Source: Candidatus Delongbacteria bacterium (GTDB lineage Bacteria > CAIWAD01 > BS150m-G50). From it: DNA of 39,361 nt. The stretch is taken from contig JADHUQ010000002.1 in assembly GCA_016784425.1 (NCBI GenBank), forward strand, positions 1 through 39,361, given 5' to 3'. The translations under genes and the position numbers were made by a program. The notes below the pieces were generated by a model. That model was not told where the DNA came from and searched no databases. It saw only the letters and a list, made by a program, of their open reading frames with translations. Positions 31,409 through 39,361 of the stretch are shown one piece after another (position 1 is the stretch's first letter; the number at the start of each line of letters is the position of its first letter).

Positions 31409-33196
31409 ATGAATGAAATCAGGACCATTCTTGCGACCGATTGTGGCAGTACTACCACCAAAGCCATTCTGATTGAGCAGGTGGAGGGGGAATACCGTTT
31501 GATCGTTCGCGGTGAAGCCCCCACCACAGTTGAAGCACCTTTCGAAGATGTGACCCGTGGTGTCATCAATGCCATCACCGAAGTGGAGGAGTTGACCAAG
31601 CGTGTCTTTCTCGATGGGGATGAAGTAATCATTCCCCCTCGCGACGGAAACGGGGTTGACGCTTACATCTCTACTTCCAGTGCCGGCGGTGGTCTGCAGA
31701 TGATGGTGGCGGGTGTAGTCAAGAACATGACCGCGGAAAGCGCTACCCGCGCCGCTCTGGGGGCGGGTGCCATCGTGATGGATGTAATCGCCTCCAACGA
31801 TGGGCGTCTCGCACATGAAAAAATCGACCTGATCCGCAAGCTGCGACCCGACATGATACTCCTGTCCGGCGGCACCGATGGTGGCAGTGAACAGGCGATT
31901 GAACTGGCTGAACTGATCAAGGCGGCCAACCCGAAACCCCGGCTGGGCAGCGGTTATAACCTGCCGATTATCTATGGCGGAAATGCCAGATTACAGGATA
32001 TAATTCGTGATACACTGGAGGGAATCAGCGCCCTCAGCATCGTGGATAATCTGCGACCGGTGCTGGAAAGGGAGAATCTTAATCCCGCCCGTGACAAGAT
32101 CCACGATCTCTTCATGGAACATGTCATGCAGCAGGCTCCCGGCTACTCCAAGCTGATGGCGATGACCCGTACAGCTGACAAACAGGTACCGATCATGCCA
32201 ACCCCTGGTGCGGTCGGGTTGATCATGCAGGCCATCGCGGAGGAAGAGCAGATCAACGTGGTGGGTGTCGATATCGGGGGCGCAACCACAGACATCTTCT
32301 CCGTATTCGATGGTACCTTCAACCGTACTGTCAGCGCCAACCTCGGCATGAGCTACTCGGTGGCCAATGTGCTGGCGGAAGCCGGCCTGAGCAATATACT
32401 GCGCTGGGTCCGCTCTGATATCGAAGAGGAGGATCTGCGCAACCGCATCGGTAACAAGATGATCCGACCGACCACGATCCCACAGACCAGGGAAGAGTTG
32501 ATGGTGGAACAGGCTATCGCCCGCGAAGCGTTACGTCTGGCCTTTATCCAGCATCGCGAGTTCGCCGTTGAGCTCAAGGGGGTACAGCAGGAGCGGACTA
32601 TTTCCGACGCTTTCGAGCAATCTGAATCGGGACGATCCCTGGTGAAGATGTTAGAACTGGACCTGCTGGTCGGTTCCGGCGGTGTCCTGTCACACGCACC
32701 CCGGCGGGTAGAGGCGGCCCACATGCTCGTGGACGCTTTCCTGCCGGAAGGTTTTACCAGGCTGGCAGTCGATTCGATTTTCATGATGCCCCAACTTGGG
32801 GTTTTGACCGAGCTGCACCGCCAGGCCGCTACCGAAGTCTTCCGAAAGGATTGCCTGATACATCTGGGAACCTGTATCGCTCCCAGAGGAATCCTGCGCA
32901 GCGGCACCGCACTGAAAATCAGCGGTAAGCTGGGTGATGGAACTGACTTCAACCATGAAATCGGCACTAACGAACTGCAGCTGTTCAAGCTGCCGGAGGA
33001 ACCGGCGATCGAACTGATCTTTGAACCCGCCCGTTCACTTGACCTGGGCGCCGGCAAGGGTAAACCGGTGAAGCGCGCCATCAGTGGTGAGTGCGTAGTT
33101 GGACTGATCGTGGATACACGCGGTCGGCCTTTCCAGTTCACCCGTGAGACCCGCGATCGTCAGTCGCTTCTGAACAAGTGGGATATCTGCGAGTAG
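31409..33196 (+). CDS. MutL/GlmL-like ASKHA protein
   Basis: I take the ATG at 31409 (595 residues); the frame opens 12 codons upstream without a better signal. The N-terminal phosphate-binding motif ATDCGSTTTKAILIE and a second VVGVDIGGATTDIFS motif are the ASKHA (actin-like ATPase) signatures, and ILLSGGTDGGSE is the adenosine motif. The overall pattern matches the MutL/GlmL family. In Clostridium, GlmL lies between the genes of B12-dependent glutamate mutase and is thought to act as an activase or chaperone. No mutase gene is visible here; the next gene, nine bases after the stop, is an unrecognised protein that is probably the working partner. Confidence 0.9.
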   Translation: MNEIRTILATDCGSTTTKAILIEQVEGEYRLIVRGEAPTTVEAPFEDVTRGVINAITEVEELTKRVFLDGDEVIIPPRDGNGVDAYISTSSAGGGLQMMVAGVVKNMTAESATRAALGAGAIVMDVIASNDGRLAHEKIDLIRKLRPDMILLSGGTDGGSEQAIELAELIKAANPKPRLGSGYNLPIIYGGNARLQDIIRDTLEGISALSIVDNLRPVLERENLNPARDKIHDLFMEHVMQQAPGYSKLMAMTRTADKQVPIMPTPGAVGLIMQAIAEEEQINVVGVDIGGATTDIFSVFDGTFNRTVSANLGMSYSVANVLAEAGLSNILRWVRSDIEEEDLRNRIGNKMIRPTTIPQTREELMVEQAIAREALRLAFIQHREFAVELKGVQQERTISDAFEQSESGRSLVKMLELDLLVGSGGVLSHAPRRVEAAHMLVDAFLPEGFTRLAVDSIFMMPQLGVLTELHRQAATEVFRKDCLIHLGTCIAPRGILRSGTALKISGKLGDGTDFNHEIGTNELQLFKLPEEPAIELIFEPARSLDLGAGKGKPVKRAISGECVVGLIVDTRGRPFQFTRETRDRQSLLNKWDICE

Positions 33197-33205
33197 GAGG
33201 TTCTG

Positions 33206-34324
33206 GTGGCAACATCATTTACACCCGGTCTACGGGTGGCGAAAAATATCATAGTGCGCAAAGAGCGTCGTCTGCCGCTGCTGGGCGAGGTTCTCGTCAA
33301 AAGCGGAGATACCGTCAAAGCCGATCAGGTGGTGGCGGAGACAAAACTGCCGGGCAGGATTTTCCCGGTCAATGTAGCCAATGCGCTCAACGTGACGCCG
33401 CCCGAGCTGAAAGAGGCGATGTTCAAGGGAATTGGAGACCAGGTTGAGGAGGGTGAGGTCCTCGCCAGCATCAAATCATTTTTCGGTCTTTTCAGATCCG
33501 AAGCCAAGGCGCCGATCCACGGTACGATCGAGTCGATTTCTTTCATCACCGGTCAGGTTATCGTGCAGGCTCCGCCCGTGCCGGTACAGGTGAAGGCATT
33601 TGTTGATGGCAGGGTGATCCAGGTTTTCAGTAACGAAGGGGTTGAAGTAGAAACCAATGGCTCCTACATCCAGGGCATTCTGGGCCTGGGCGGCGAAACG
33701 CTGGGACCGATTATGATGGGTGTTGAAGCACCGAACGAGGTATTAACCCCTGATAAGCTGACCCCGGCAATGAAAGGTGCGGTTGTTATTGGTGGTTCGT
33801 TGCTGCGCCTCGACACTGTGCGGCGAGCTCGCGAACTTGGTATCAACGCCCTGGTTACCGGTGGCTTTCATGACGGAGATGTCAAGCAACTACTCGGTTA
33901 CGATCTGGGGGTGGCGATTACCGGCTCCGAAGATATCGGACTGACTCTGATCCTCACAGAAGGATTTGGCTGTATTGACATGGCTGATCGGACTTTCGAG
34001 CTCTTGAAGTCACTGGAGGGGCGTTTCGCTTCTGTAAACGGTGCTACGCAGATTCGCGCCGGTGTGATACGTCCGGAGATCATCGTTACCCGTGACGGTG
34101 AAGAGTTACAGGTGGAGACTGTTCACACCGGTGAACTCACGGAAGGTCAAACGGTGCGGGTGATTCGGAATCCCTACTTCGGTCGCATCGGCAAGGTAAC
34201 AGGTTTACCGCCGGAGTTGACCCTGATACCCACTGGCGCCGCTGTCCGTATCCTGGAGGTGGAGTTCACCGACGGTGAGCGGGTCAGTCTGCCACGTACC
34301 AATATTGAATTGATCCTGGAGTAA
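33206..34324 (+). CDS. Unrecognised beta-rich protein with lipoyl-like and KOW-like regions, partner of MutL-like protein
   Basis: The GTG at 33206 follows AGGAGG and gives 372 residues. Residues about 20-60 and 80-105 have a barrel-sandwich pattern (LLGEVLVKSGDTVKADQVVAETKLPG; EVLASIKSFFG), as in lipoyl/biotinyl or HlyD-like domains but without the modified Lys motif. The middle (about 170-260) has small-residue-rich strands (GAVVIGGSLLRLD, INALVTGGFHD). The C-terminal section (about 300-372) holds a KOW/SH3-like stretch (YFGRIGKVTGLPPEL). No signal peptide. It immediately follows the MutL-like gene, nine bases apart. I do not know the family; likely a conserved two-gene module. Confidence 0.8.
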   Translation: MATSFTPGLRVAKNIIVRKERRLPLLGEVLVKSGDTVKADQVVAETKLPGRIFPVNVANALNVTPPELKEAMFKGIGDQVEEGEVLASIKSFFGLFRSEAKAPIHGTIESISFITGQVIVQAPPVPVQVKAFVDGRVIQVFSNEGVEVETNGSYIQGILGLGGETLGPIMMGVEAPNEVLTPDKLTPAMKGAVVIGGSLLRLDTVRRARELGINALVTGGFHDGDVKQLLGYDLGVAITGSEDIGLTLILTEGFGCIDMADRTFELLKSLEGRFASVNGATQIRAGVIRPEIIVTRDGEELQVETVHTGELTEGQTVRVIRNPYFGRIGKVTGLPPELTLIPTGAAVRILEVEFTDGERVSLPRTNIELILE

Positions 34325-34332
34325 GCTGAACG

Positions 34333-34815
34333 ATGCAACTCGCCACTCTCCTCTATGTGCGCACCGACACCCACACACTGATGCTGCTGCGTAATAAAAA
34401 GCGGCATGACCTGCACGCCGGGCGCTGGAACGGTCTGGGCGGAAAATTTGAGCCGGGTGAGATGCCGGAAGAGTGCGCCCGGCGGGAACTGCTGGAGGAA
34501 TCGGGACTGCACGCTGAAGAGCTGGAGTGGAGAGGGCTGTTGACCTTTCCTCTCTTCGACGGGATCAAGGATTGGTATGTACATGTTTTCGTGATACCGA
34601 GGTTTACCGGTGAATTGATCGATTCACCGGAAGGGGAGCTGGCCTGGATTGAGAACGACGCGCTCCTCGATCTGAACCTATGGCCTGGGGACCGGCATTT
34701 TCTTCCCTGGGTTTTTGGTGATCGCTTCTTCTCTGCTCGTTTTAACTATCTGGATGGAGAAGTGGAATCGTATCACAGAGTGTTTTACGGCAGCCTGGAC
34801 AAGGAGAACGCATGA
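34333..34815 (+). CDS. NUDIX hydrolase, MTH1/8-oxo-dGTPase-like
   Basis: In this 160-residue protein the full Nudix box Gx5Ex7REUxEExGU is present at residues 37-59 (GKFEPGE...ARRELLEESGL). The preceding HAGRWNGLGGK segment is like that of MTH1/NUDT1 proteins, which hydrolyse oxidised purine nucleotides. The catalytic glutamates in REL-LEE are intact. It overlaps the next gene by four bases (ATGA). It probably cleans the nucleotide pool; the substrate is not proven. Confidence 0.92.
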   Translation: MQLATLLYVRTDTHTLMLLRNKKRHDLHAGRWNGLGGKFEPGEMPEECARRELLEESGLHAEELEWRGLLTFPLFDGIKDWYVHVFVIPRFTGELIDSPEGELAWIENDALLDLNLWPGDRHFLPWVFGDRFFSARFNYLDGEVESYHRVFYGSLDKENA

Positions 34816-35630
34816 CACACAACACCGTGAAGGTAAGCCTGATCGTTTTGAGCGGTCTGGTGTTACTGCTGGCTGGAGGAAGTGCCTGCGCCCAGGATGA
34901 TACTGGTGCGCCACCAGCCGTGCCTCTGAATTATCTGATCGACACACCGACCGCAGGCCTGCTGGAGCGGGGTGAGATGGGTTTTGACAGTCGTATCTAC
35001 GGGGATGGCGGCGTCCTTTTTACCTTCCAGGTGGGTGTGTTCCAGGCATTTAACATGGGTGTTTCCTACGGTGGTACCGGTATCGTGGGACAGGGGGAGG
35101 TAAACTGGAACCGGCAGCCCGAAGTGCATCTGCGCTACCGCCTGCTCAACGAATCCTTCATCTGGCCTGCCGTCAACATCGGTTATTCCAGCCAGGGATA
35201 TGGCAGACACTATGAGGATCGCTATCAGTTCAAAGCGCGCGGTTTCTACGGTGTGACCAGCAAGAACTTTCTGCTGGCGGGTCGCAGCATCATCGGCTTT
35301 CATGCCGGGATTAATTACAACAACAACGAAGTGGACGATGACAGCGGTCCCAACTACTGGTTTGGCTATCACCACGCACTGAATCAGGACCTGATGCTCG
35401 TATTGGAATACGACTGCGCGTTGCGGGACAAGTATGTGCTGCAGCAGCTTGCTGATGAGCCGGTAATGGAATTACATCGGCGTGATCGGGGTTATCTGAA
35501 CGGGGCGCTACGCTGGACTTTCGCAAAGAAACTCAGCCTGATTTTCCATTTCAAAGACCTGCTGGGTAACCAGGAGAATCTGGAAAACTTCGAACGTGAG
35601 ATCCGCATCCAATATGTGGAGACATTATAG
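34812..35630 (+). CDS. Outer-membrane beta-barrel-like protein, YjbH-like pattern
   Basis: This 272-residue protein has a signal peptide (about 1-30; LLLAGGSACAQ). After it the sequence is a run of alternating beta-strands rich in Tyr, Phe and Gly, consistent with an outer-membrane barrel; the DTPTAGLLERGEMGF start resembles that of YjbH-like proteins. The C-terminus ends IQYVETL without a classic terminal Phe. Translationally coupled to the NUDIX gene upstream and followed by a lipoprotein and a PorV-like protein, so it is probably part of an envelope assembly. Function unknown. Confidence 0.65.
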   Translation: MTHNTVKVSLIVLSGLVLLLAGGSACAQDDTGAPPAVPLNYLIDTPTAGLLERGEMGFDSRIYGDGGVLFTFQVGVFQAFNMGVSYGGTGIVGQGEVNWNRQPEVHLRYRLLNESFIWPAVNIGYSSQGYGRHYEDRYQFKARGFYGVTSKNFLLAGRSIIGFHAGINYNNNEVDDDSGPNYWFGYHHALNQDLMLVLEYDCALRDKYVLQQLADEPVMELHRRDRGYLNGALRWTFAKKLSLIFHFKDLLGNQENLENFEREIRIQYVETL

Positions 35631-35633
35631 AAA

Positions 35634-36095
35634 ATGGGTTACATGCACCGGACCGTGCCGGTACTGCTGTTGCTACCGTTTTTAAGCGGTTGCTACACTG
35701 TGATACGTCATCAGCCGGTGGAGCAGTCGGTCGGCTATTATTCCGACTGCCTGCAATGCCATGACAACGGTGTCGAGGATTACTATGTCGAAGAGATTTA
35801 CCACCTCTCCGCTGACAGCTACTCCCGTTACGCTGGCGAAAACCATTATCGCTATTTTCACGACTCCCCCTGGTGGTGGTACTACAGCTACGATGAGGAT
35901 GAAGTCGCAGGGGAGGAGGATGATTCCCCGGTCACCCGGATTCTGCGGCGACACCAGAATTTCAACAGTACAGCAGTAATCCAGTTGGGGGAGAATGTGA
36001 TACGTCTCTCCAGCAGCGATGAACAGGATGAAGGGGACCAGGAGGAAGAGGAAGATAAACCACGCCAGAAAAAACTGAAGCGGAGGAAGCGCTGA
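35634..36095 (+). CDS. Lipoprotein with CxxCH motif and acidic/basic tail
   Basis: This 153-residue protein has a lipoprotein signal (FLSGC, Cys about 20). The mature part has one CLQCH motif (about 40-44), which fits c-type haem or a metal site. A Tyr/Trp-rich, strongly acidic region follows (about 60-105). The C-terminal segment is a charged tail (DEGDQEEEEDKPRQKKLKRRKR), acidic then basic. The start lies three bases after the previous stop; its stop overlaps the next start by one base. Whether haem is attached cannot be told from sequence, and no cytochrome maturation gene is in the window. Confidence 0.72.
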   Translation: MGYMHRTVPVLLLLPFLSGCYTVIRHQPVEQSVGYYSDCLQCHDNGVEDYYVEEIYHLSADSYSRYAGENHYRYFHDSPWWWYYSYDEDEVAGEEDDSPVTRILRRHQNFNSTAVIQLGENVIRLSSSDEQDEGDQEEEEDKPRQKKLKRRKR

Positions 36096-37315
36096 TGTTG
36101 AATAGAGTTTTATCGATCTGCCTGTTGGCACCGCTGCTGGCATCGACTCTGGTCGCCCAGGATGAAGTGGATATTCTCAGTCGAACGCCCTTTACACCGG
36201 GTGCACGCGCCGCCGGTATGGCTGGCGCCTTCTCTGCGATTGCCGACGATTACACCGCCCTTTATTACAACCCTGCCGGATTAGCCGGTATGAAACGGAT
36301 GGAGTTATCCGCCTCCGGCTATATCGGTTTTCTGAACAACGATGCCGACATCGGTCCCGGTACAGCTGCTGCTACCGACGACAGTTTCGCCGGCCTCTCC
36401 CATTTTGGCCTGGTATTGCCGTTACCGGTGTATCGTGGCGGTGTCAGCTTCGCCCTCGGTTACCATCGCCTGGTAGACTTCAATCAACCTTACGGGATCA
36501 GGGTCGATGAAGCGCAGCTGCTGGTTGAAGAAGAGGGTGGGGTAAACGCCTGGGCTTTTGGTTTCGGGTTTCAGATGAGCCGCCGCTTCTGGGGTGGTTT
36601 GACACTGGAACTTCTTTCCGGTGAGGAGAAGTATCTCTTCACGGCTGAAACACCCACGACCGAAGAAAGGGAGTTCTCACACCTTTCCCTGACCGGTTTC
36701 CGTGTAACGGTGGGGAGCATGTTTCATCTGTCCCGCCAGTTACGCCTCGCCCTGCAATTGCGCACACCGGTCAAGTACAACTTCGCCTGGGAGGACTACC
36801 AGTATGTTCTGATCCAGAACGGTCAGGTGGTCGAAGAGGATGACCGGCTCGGTTATGATTACAAGCTGTATATACCGTTCGAGTTGACCGTAGCCACCGC
36901 CTGGCGGGGGCGCTGGTTCGCGCTGGACGGCGAGGTAAGTTTCACCGACTGGAGCCAGGCGCAGTACAACGAGTATTTCGAGGATGATTTCTACGAAGCT
37001 AATCGGGCTCTTGACCGCCAGTATGAACCGCGGCTGGGTATGCGTCTCGGTGGGGAATACAATCTACCGACTACCGACCTGGTGTTACGCGCCGGTGTGG
37101 CACATTATCCCTTCGCGGGACCCCGGGAGGAGATCACCCCTCGTTATCTGATCACTGGCGGTGTTGGCTATCTGATCGACCAGGTAGTGGATCTGAACCT
37201 GGCGGTTGGTTACGAGGTTGCTGATTTCGAATTTGACAGCGGTGACGACACCATTCATGAAAATCGTTCCTCACTGCTGCTCCGTCTCGGTTTTTACTAT
37301 CGCTTTCAACCATGA
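36095..37315 (+). CDS. PorV/UPF0164-like outer-membrane protein
   Basis: The 406-residue product has a signal peptide (about 1-21; LASTLVAQ). It then shows the hallmark GARAAGMAGAFSAIADDYTALYYNPAGLAG of PorV/UPF0164 (FadL-superfamily) proteins (split here: conserved positions about 32-61). A long beta-barrel pattern follows, ending in an aromatic-rich LGFYYRF. Such proteins in the FCB group are often part of type IX secretion or lipid transport; no other secretion-system gene is in the window. Starts by a one-base overlap (TGATG) with the lipoprotein gene and overlaps the TatD-like gene by four bases. Confidence 0.85.
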   Translation: MLNRVLSICLLAPLLASTLVAQDEVDILSRTPFTPGARAAGMAGAFSAIADDYTALYYNPAGLAGMKRMELSASGYIGFLNNDADIGPGTAAATDDSFAGLSHFGLVLPLPVYRGGVSFALGYHRLVDFNQPYGIRVDEAQLLVEEEGGVNAWAFGFGFQMSRRFWGGLTLELLSGEEKYLFTAETPTTEEREFSHLSLTGFRVTVGSMFHLSRQLRLALQLRTPVKYNFAWEDYQYVLIQNGQVVEEDDRLGYDYKLYIPFELTVATAWRGRWFALDGEVSFTDWSQAQYNEYFEDDFYEANRALDRQYEPRLGMRLGGEYNLPTTDLVLRAGVAHYPFAGPREEITPRYLITGGVGYLIDQVVDLNLAVGYEVADFEFDSGDDTIHENRSSLLLRLGFYYRFQP

Positions 37316-38085
37316 TAGATGCTCACTGCCACCTCTATGACGCCGCCGATGTGGCACAGCAGATGTATCTTTACGAGCGGGGTGGCGTCGCCTGTGTCAG
37401 CGAAGACCTGACTTCACTGGAGCGGAGCCTGGCGCTGGCGGAACAGTGGCCCGGAGTAATCTATGTCGGAGGCGCACTGCATCCGGCACACTCTGTTACC
37501 ATCACGCCGCTGGAGCTGGACAAATTTTTTGCCCGACTGGAGGAGGTTCATTCCCGCCTCGACCTGGTGGGGGAAAGCGGATTGGATTACAAGTATGCCG
37601 TGACACCGGAGCAACGTCAACTGCAAGGGTCACTGCTGCAGCGTCATTTCGATTTTGCCGCCCGGCACCGCCTACCGGTCAACCTCCATTCCCGGCGGGC
37701 TGAGCGGGCTGTAGTAGAAGCCGCCCTGGAATTTCGCAGCACTACCGGGCTCAACGCGTTGCTGCACTGGTTTACCAGTTCGCGCAAGTTGATCCGTCAT
37801 GGTGCCGCCGGAGGACTGTTCTTCAGTGCCGGTCCGGTGATACTGGAGGATGAAAACTCCTTCCGGGCGGCCTGTTCCATACCGCTGGAGCTGTTACTGA
37901 CGGAAACTGATGCGCCGGTTCCGTTCACACGGGGTGGTGGCCGTCTGGAAGCGGTTAAGGAAGTCACGGAGAAACTGGCTCTGTATCACGAAATGTCATT
38001 GTCTGAATTTGAACTGGTATTGCGGGACAACTTCCGGAGCTATCTGGCAGATCCCGCCGCCGATACCCCGGGAGCTGAATCCTGA
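37312..38085 (+). CDS. TatD-type metal-dependent hydrolase
   Basis: This 257-residue protein starts at an ATG overlapping the previous stop (ATGA). Metal-ligand motifs of TatD are present: MIDAHCHL at the start, VGESGLDY, NLHSRR, LLHWF and TETDAPVPF. Length and spacing fit the family, whose members are metal-dependent nucleases (3'-5' exonuclease/AP endonuclease activities). The HCHLYDAAD N-terminus and HWF motif differ a little from classical TatD, so activity on DNA is likely but unproven. Confidence 0.88.
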   Translation: MIDAHCHLYDAADVAQQMYLYERGGVACVSEDLTSLERSLALAEQWPGVIYVGGALHPAHSVTITPLELDKFFARLEEVHSRLDLVGESGLDYKYAVTPEQRQLQGSLLQRHFDFAARHRLPVNLHSRRAERAVVEAALEFRSTTGLNALLHWFTSSRKLIRHGAAGGLFFSAGPVILEDENSFRAACSIPLELLLTETDAPVPFTRGGGRLEAVKEVTEKLALYHEMSLSEFELVLRDNFRSYLADPAADTPGAES

Positions 38086-38107
38086 TTATGAGGACTTTTA
38101 AGTGAGT

Positions 38108-39361
38108 ATGAGAGTAAAACTACTGGCGTTGATATGTCTGGCAATACTGCCACAGCTGCTGTTGCACTGCACTATCGACGAAGACCCCTGGCCTGGTTCG
38201 GTGGAAATAATTGCCAGCAGTGATCTGGACGGCTCCGATCCTGGAGCGACCATCATACTTGACGGTGTGGAAACCCTGTATCACACCCCTTACACGATTA
38301 CCGACCTCGCAGCGGGGACCCATACAATAGCCCTGTCAGCGGCTGACTACAGTATGCTGGAGGTCAGTTATCAAATTCAGCTCGACAACGCTGATCCACA
38401 CACCCGGCTAGAGATATTGCTGATACGCCACCGGGGTACAGTCAGCGTGACCGCCGTAGACAATGACGATAATCCACTCCAGGCCCGTATCGTAATGGAT
38501 CTGACATCGCAGGGATTTCAAACACCTTACCAGTTGGACCCGATTACCGGCCAGCACCTCCTGCACCTGGCGGCAAACGGTTACACGACAACCCCGGAAT
38601 CTCTGCTGGTGGATGTGATACATAATGAGGAAACCACGGCTGTGTTCATCCTGACCCAGACACCGGGTGACGCCTTTCCGGTGGAAGTCAATGCAGAAAA
38701 TGAAGATGGGACACCTGCCACAGGTCTGGAAGTCTGGCTGGACAGCCGACCCTACGGATTAATCACACCAGCTCAATTCGAGGTTATTCCCGCTGATGTG
38801 GATCACCTGCTGGAGTTACGTGTTGGCTATAGTATCCGTGCAGAGTTGCTGGTTCCCGCCGGACAGCAGGAGCTGCTGATCTGGGAGCCGGTGATCACTG
38901 AAATCGAGTTGAGCCTGTTCAGCGTTCCGCCCGGGATGCCGATCTATCTCGACGAGATGGTTACCGGATTTATTACTCCACACAGTTTTCCTCTGATTGG
39001 CACCCATTTCGTCAGCGTCGGCAGTACCGGCCACGCCACTGATTTACCCGGTGGCTGGCTGCTGGATATAGCTGAAAGTACCGACATTGAGGTCACTCTG
39101 ACCGCCGGCAACAACGGTGTTCAGTTGAATGATATCGCGACCGATTTCTCCCTGCCGCTTTACGGGGCACCAGGTGTCGAAATGACCCTGCACCAGTTCC
39201 GCGGCCGCGTGGTGCTGTTGAATTTCTGGTTCGTGGATTGTCCCAACTGTATCCTGGAAATGCCGGGTCTGAATACAGTCTATCACGAATTCAGATCGCA
39301 GGGGTTCCGTTTCCTGGCGGTGGATGAGTTGGGCAGCTCTGCTGCTGAGGCTGAAGCTATC
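38108..39361 (+). CDS. Secreted PEGA-repeat protein with C-terminal TlpA-like thioredoxin domain, partial
   Basis: The ATG at 38108 opens a frame of 418 codons that runs off the window end. A signal-like segment (VKLLALICLAILPQLLLHC) ends at a Cys, though the lipobox (LLHC) is atypical. Three or four PEGA-like repeats follow: GSVEIIASSDL with ATIILDGVETLYHTPYTI, then TGLEVWLDSRPYGLITP, then VPPGMPIYLDEMVTGFITP. The C-terminal part starting near residue 340 (ATDFSLPLYGAPG) is TlpA/AhpC-like, with GRVVLLNFWFVDCPNC (redox CPNC) visible before the edge. PEGA domains bind or scaffold at the cell surface; thioredoxin-like ends reduce or isomerise disulfides. Product position is periplasmic or surface (inference). 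Confidence 0.82.
   Translation, partial: MRVKLLALICLAILPQLLLHCTIDEDPWPGSVEIIASSDLDGSDPGATIILDGVETLYHTPYTITDLAAGTHTIALSAADYSMLEVSYQIQLDNADPHTRLEILLIRHRGTVSVTAVDNDDNPLQARIVMDLTSQGFQTPYQLDPITGQHLLHLAANGYTTTPESLLVDVIHNEETTAVFILTQTPGDAFPVEVNAENEDGTPATGLEVWLDSRPYGLITPAQFEVIPADVDHLLELRVGYSIRAELLVPAGQQELLIWEPVITEIELSLFSVPPGMPIYLDEMVTGFITPHSFPLIGTHFVSVGSTGHATDLPGGWLLDIAESTDIEVTLTAGNNGVQLNDIATDFSLPLYGAPGVEMTLHQFRGRVVLLNFWFVDCPNCILEMPGLNTVYHEFRSQGFRFLAVDELGSSAAEAEAI

Noticed and set aside
1..39361. tRNA, rRNA, CRISPR, insertion sequence or phage gene
   Set aside because: I scanned by eye for cloverleaf ends, repeated spacers, transposase motifs and integrase motifs and found none; a covariance-model scan would be needed to exclude small RNAs.

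Overview
This 39.4 kb window is an ordinary-looking chromosome segment of a Gram-negative bacterium. Outer-membrane factors, lipoproteins, beta-barrels, PEGA-type periplasmic domains, a PorV/UPF0164-like protein and a MutL/GlmL-like protein together suggest a member of the FCB/KSB1/Calditrichota-like assemblage. That placement is inference; no rRNA or marker gene is present. I see no tRNA, rRNA, IS element, CRISPR array or prophage.

Region 1 (1-14.3 kb) is a metal-efflux island. After a truncated zinc metallopeptidase on the minus strand and two gene remnants (a VOC/glyoxalase fragment and the first codons of an AIM24-like gene), there is a histidine kinase/sigma-54 activator pair. It is followed by a small DUF2892-type membrane protein, a secreted heavy-metal-binding-domain (HMBD) protein translationally close to nadA, a CusC-CusB-CusA-like tripartite RND exporter whose adaptor carries four HMBD-like repeats, and a second secreted HMBD protein. 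Three intergenic regions here (before the DUF2892 gene, before cusC and before the second HMBD gene) each carry a near-consensus -24/-12 sigma-54 promoter. Each also carries, 75-105 bp further upstream, a copy of the same 19-bp partly palindromic element. I infer a local sigma-54 regulon for copper/silver run by the adjacent two-component system.

Region 2 (14.7-23.9 kb) is a tightly packed five-gene operon that looks like an unusual exopolysaccharide system. It encodes a membrane GT2 synthase, an Ig-like lipoprotein, a TPR plus outer-membrane beta-barrel exporter, a 1119-residue protein fusing a clan-GH-A-like hydrolase, a CBM9-like domain and a CE4 deacetylase, and a lipoprotein with a degenerate deacetylase-like domain. 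It parallels PgaA/PgaB/PgaC of the poly-N-acetylglucosamine system, but with reversed hydrolase/deacetylase order and extra parts.

Region 3 (24.3-28.6 kb) carries a CBS-pair protein and a two-cluster ferredoxin-like protein on the plus strand. Facing them is a minus-strand operon of a DtxR/MntR-type repressor (with its own FeoA-like domain) and FeoB, with a candidate operator in front of the repressor gene.

Region 4 (29.1-39.4 kb) is a series of plus-strand genes: two small unknowns leading into an MtaD/SsnA-type amidohydrolase, a MutL/GlmL-like protein paired with an unrecognised beta-barrel/KOW-like protein, then a chain of overlapping genes. The chain is a NUDIX hydrolase, an outer-membrane-like protein, a CxxCH lipoprotein, a PorV-like protein, a TatD-type hydrolase and, running off the end, a PEGA-repeat/TlpA-thioredoxin fusion.
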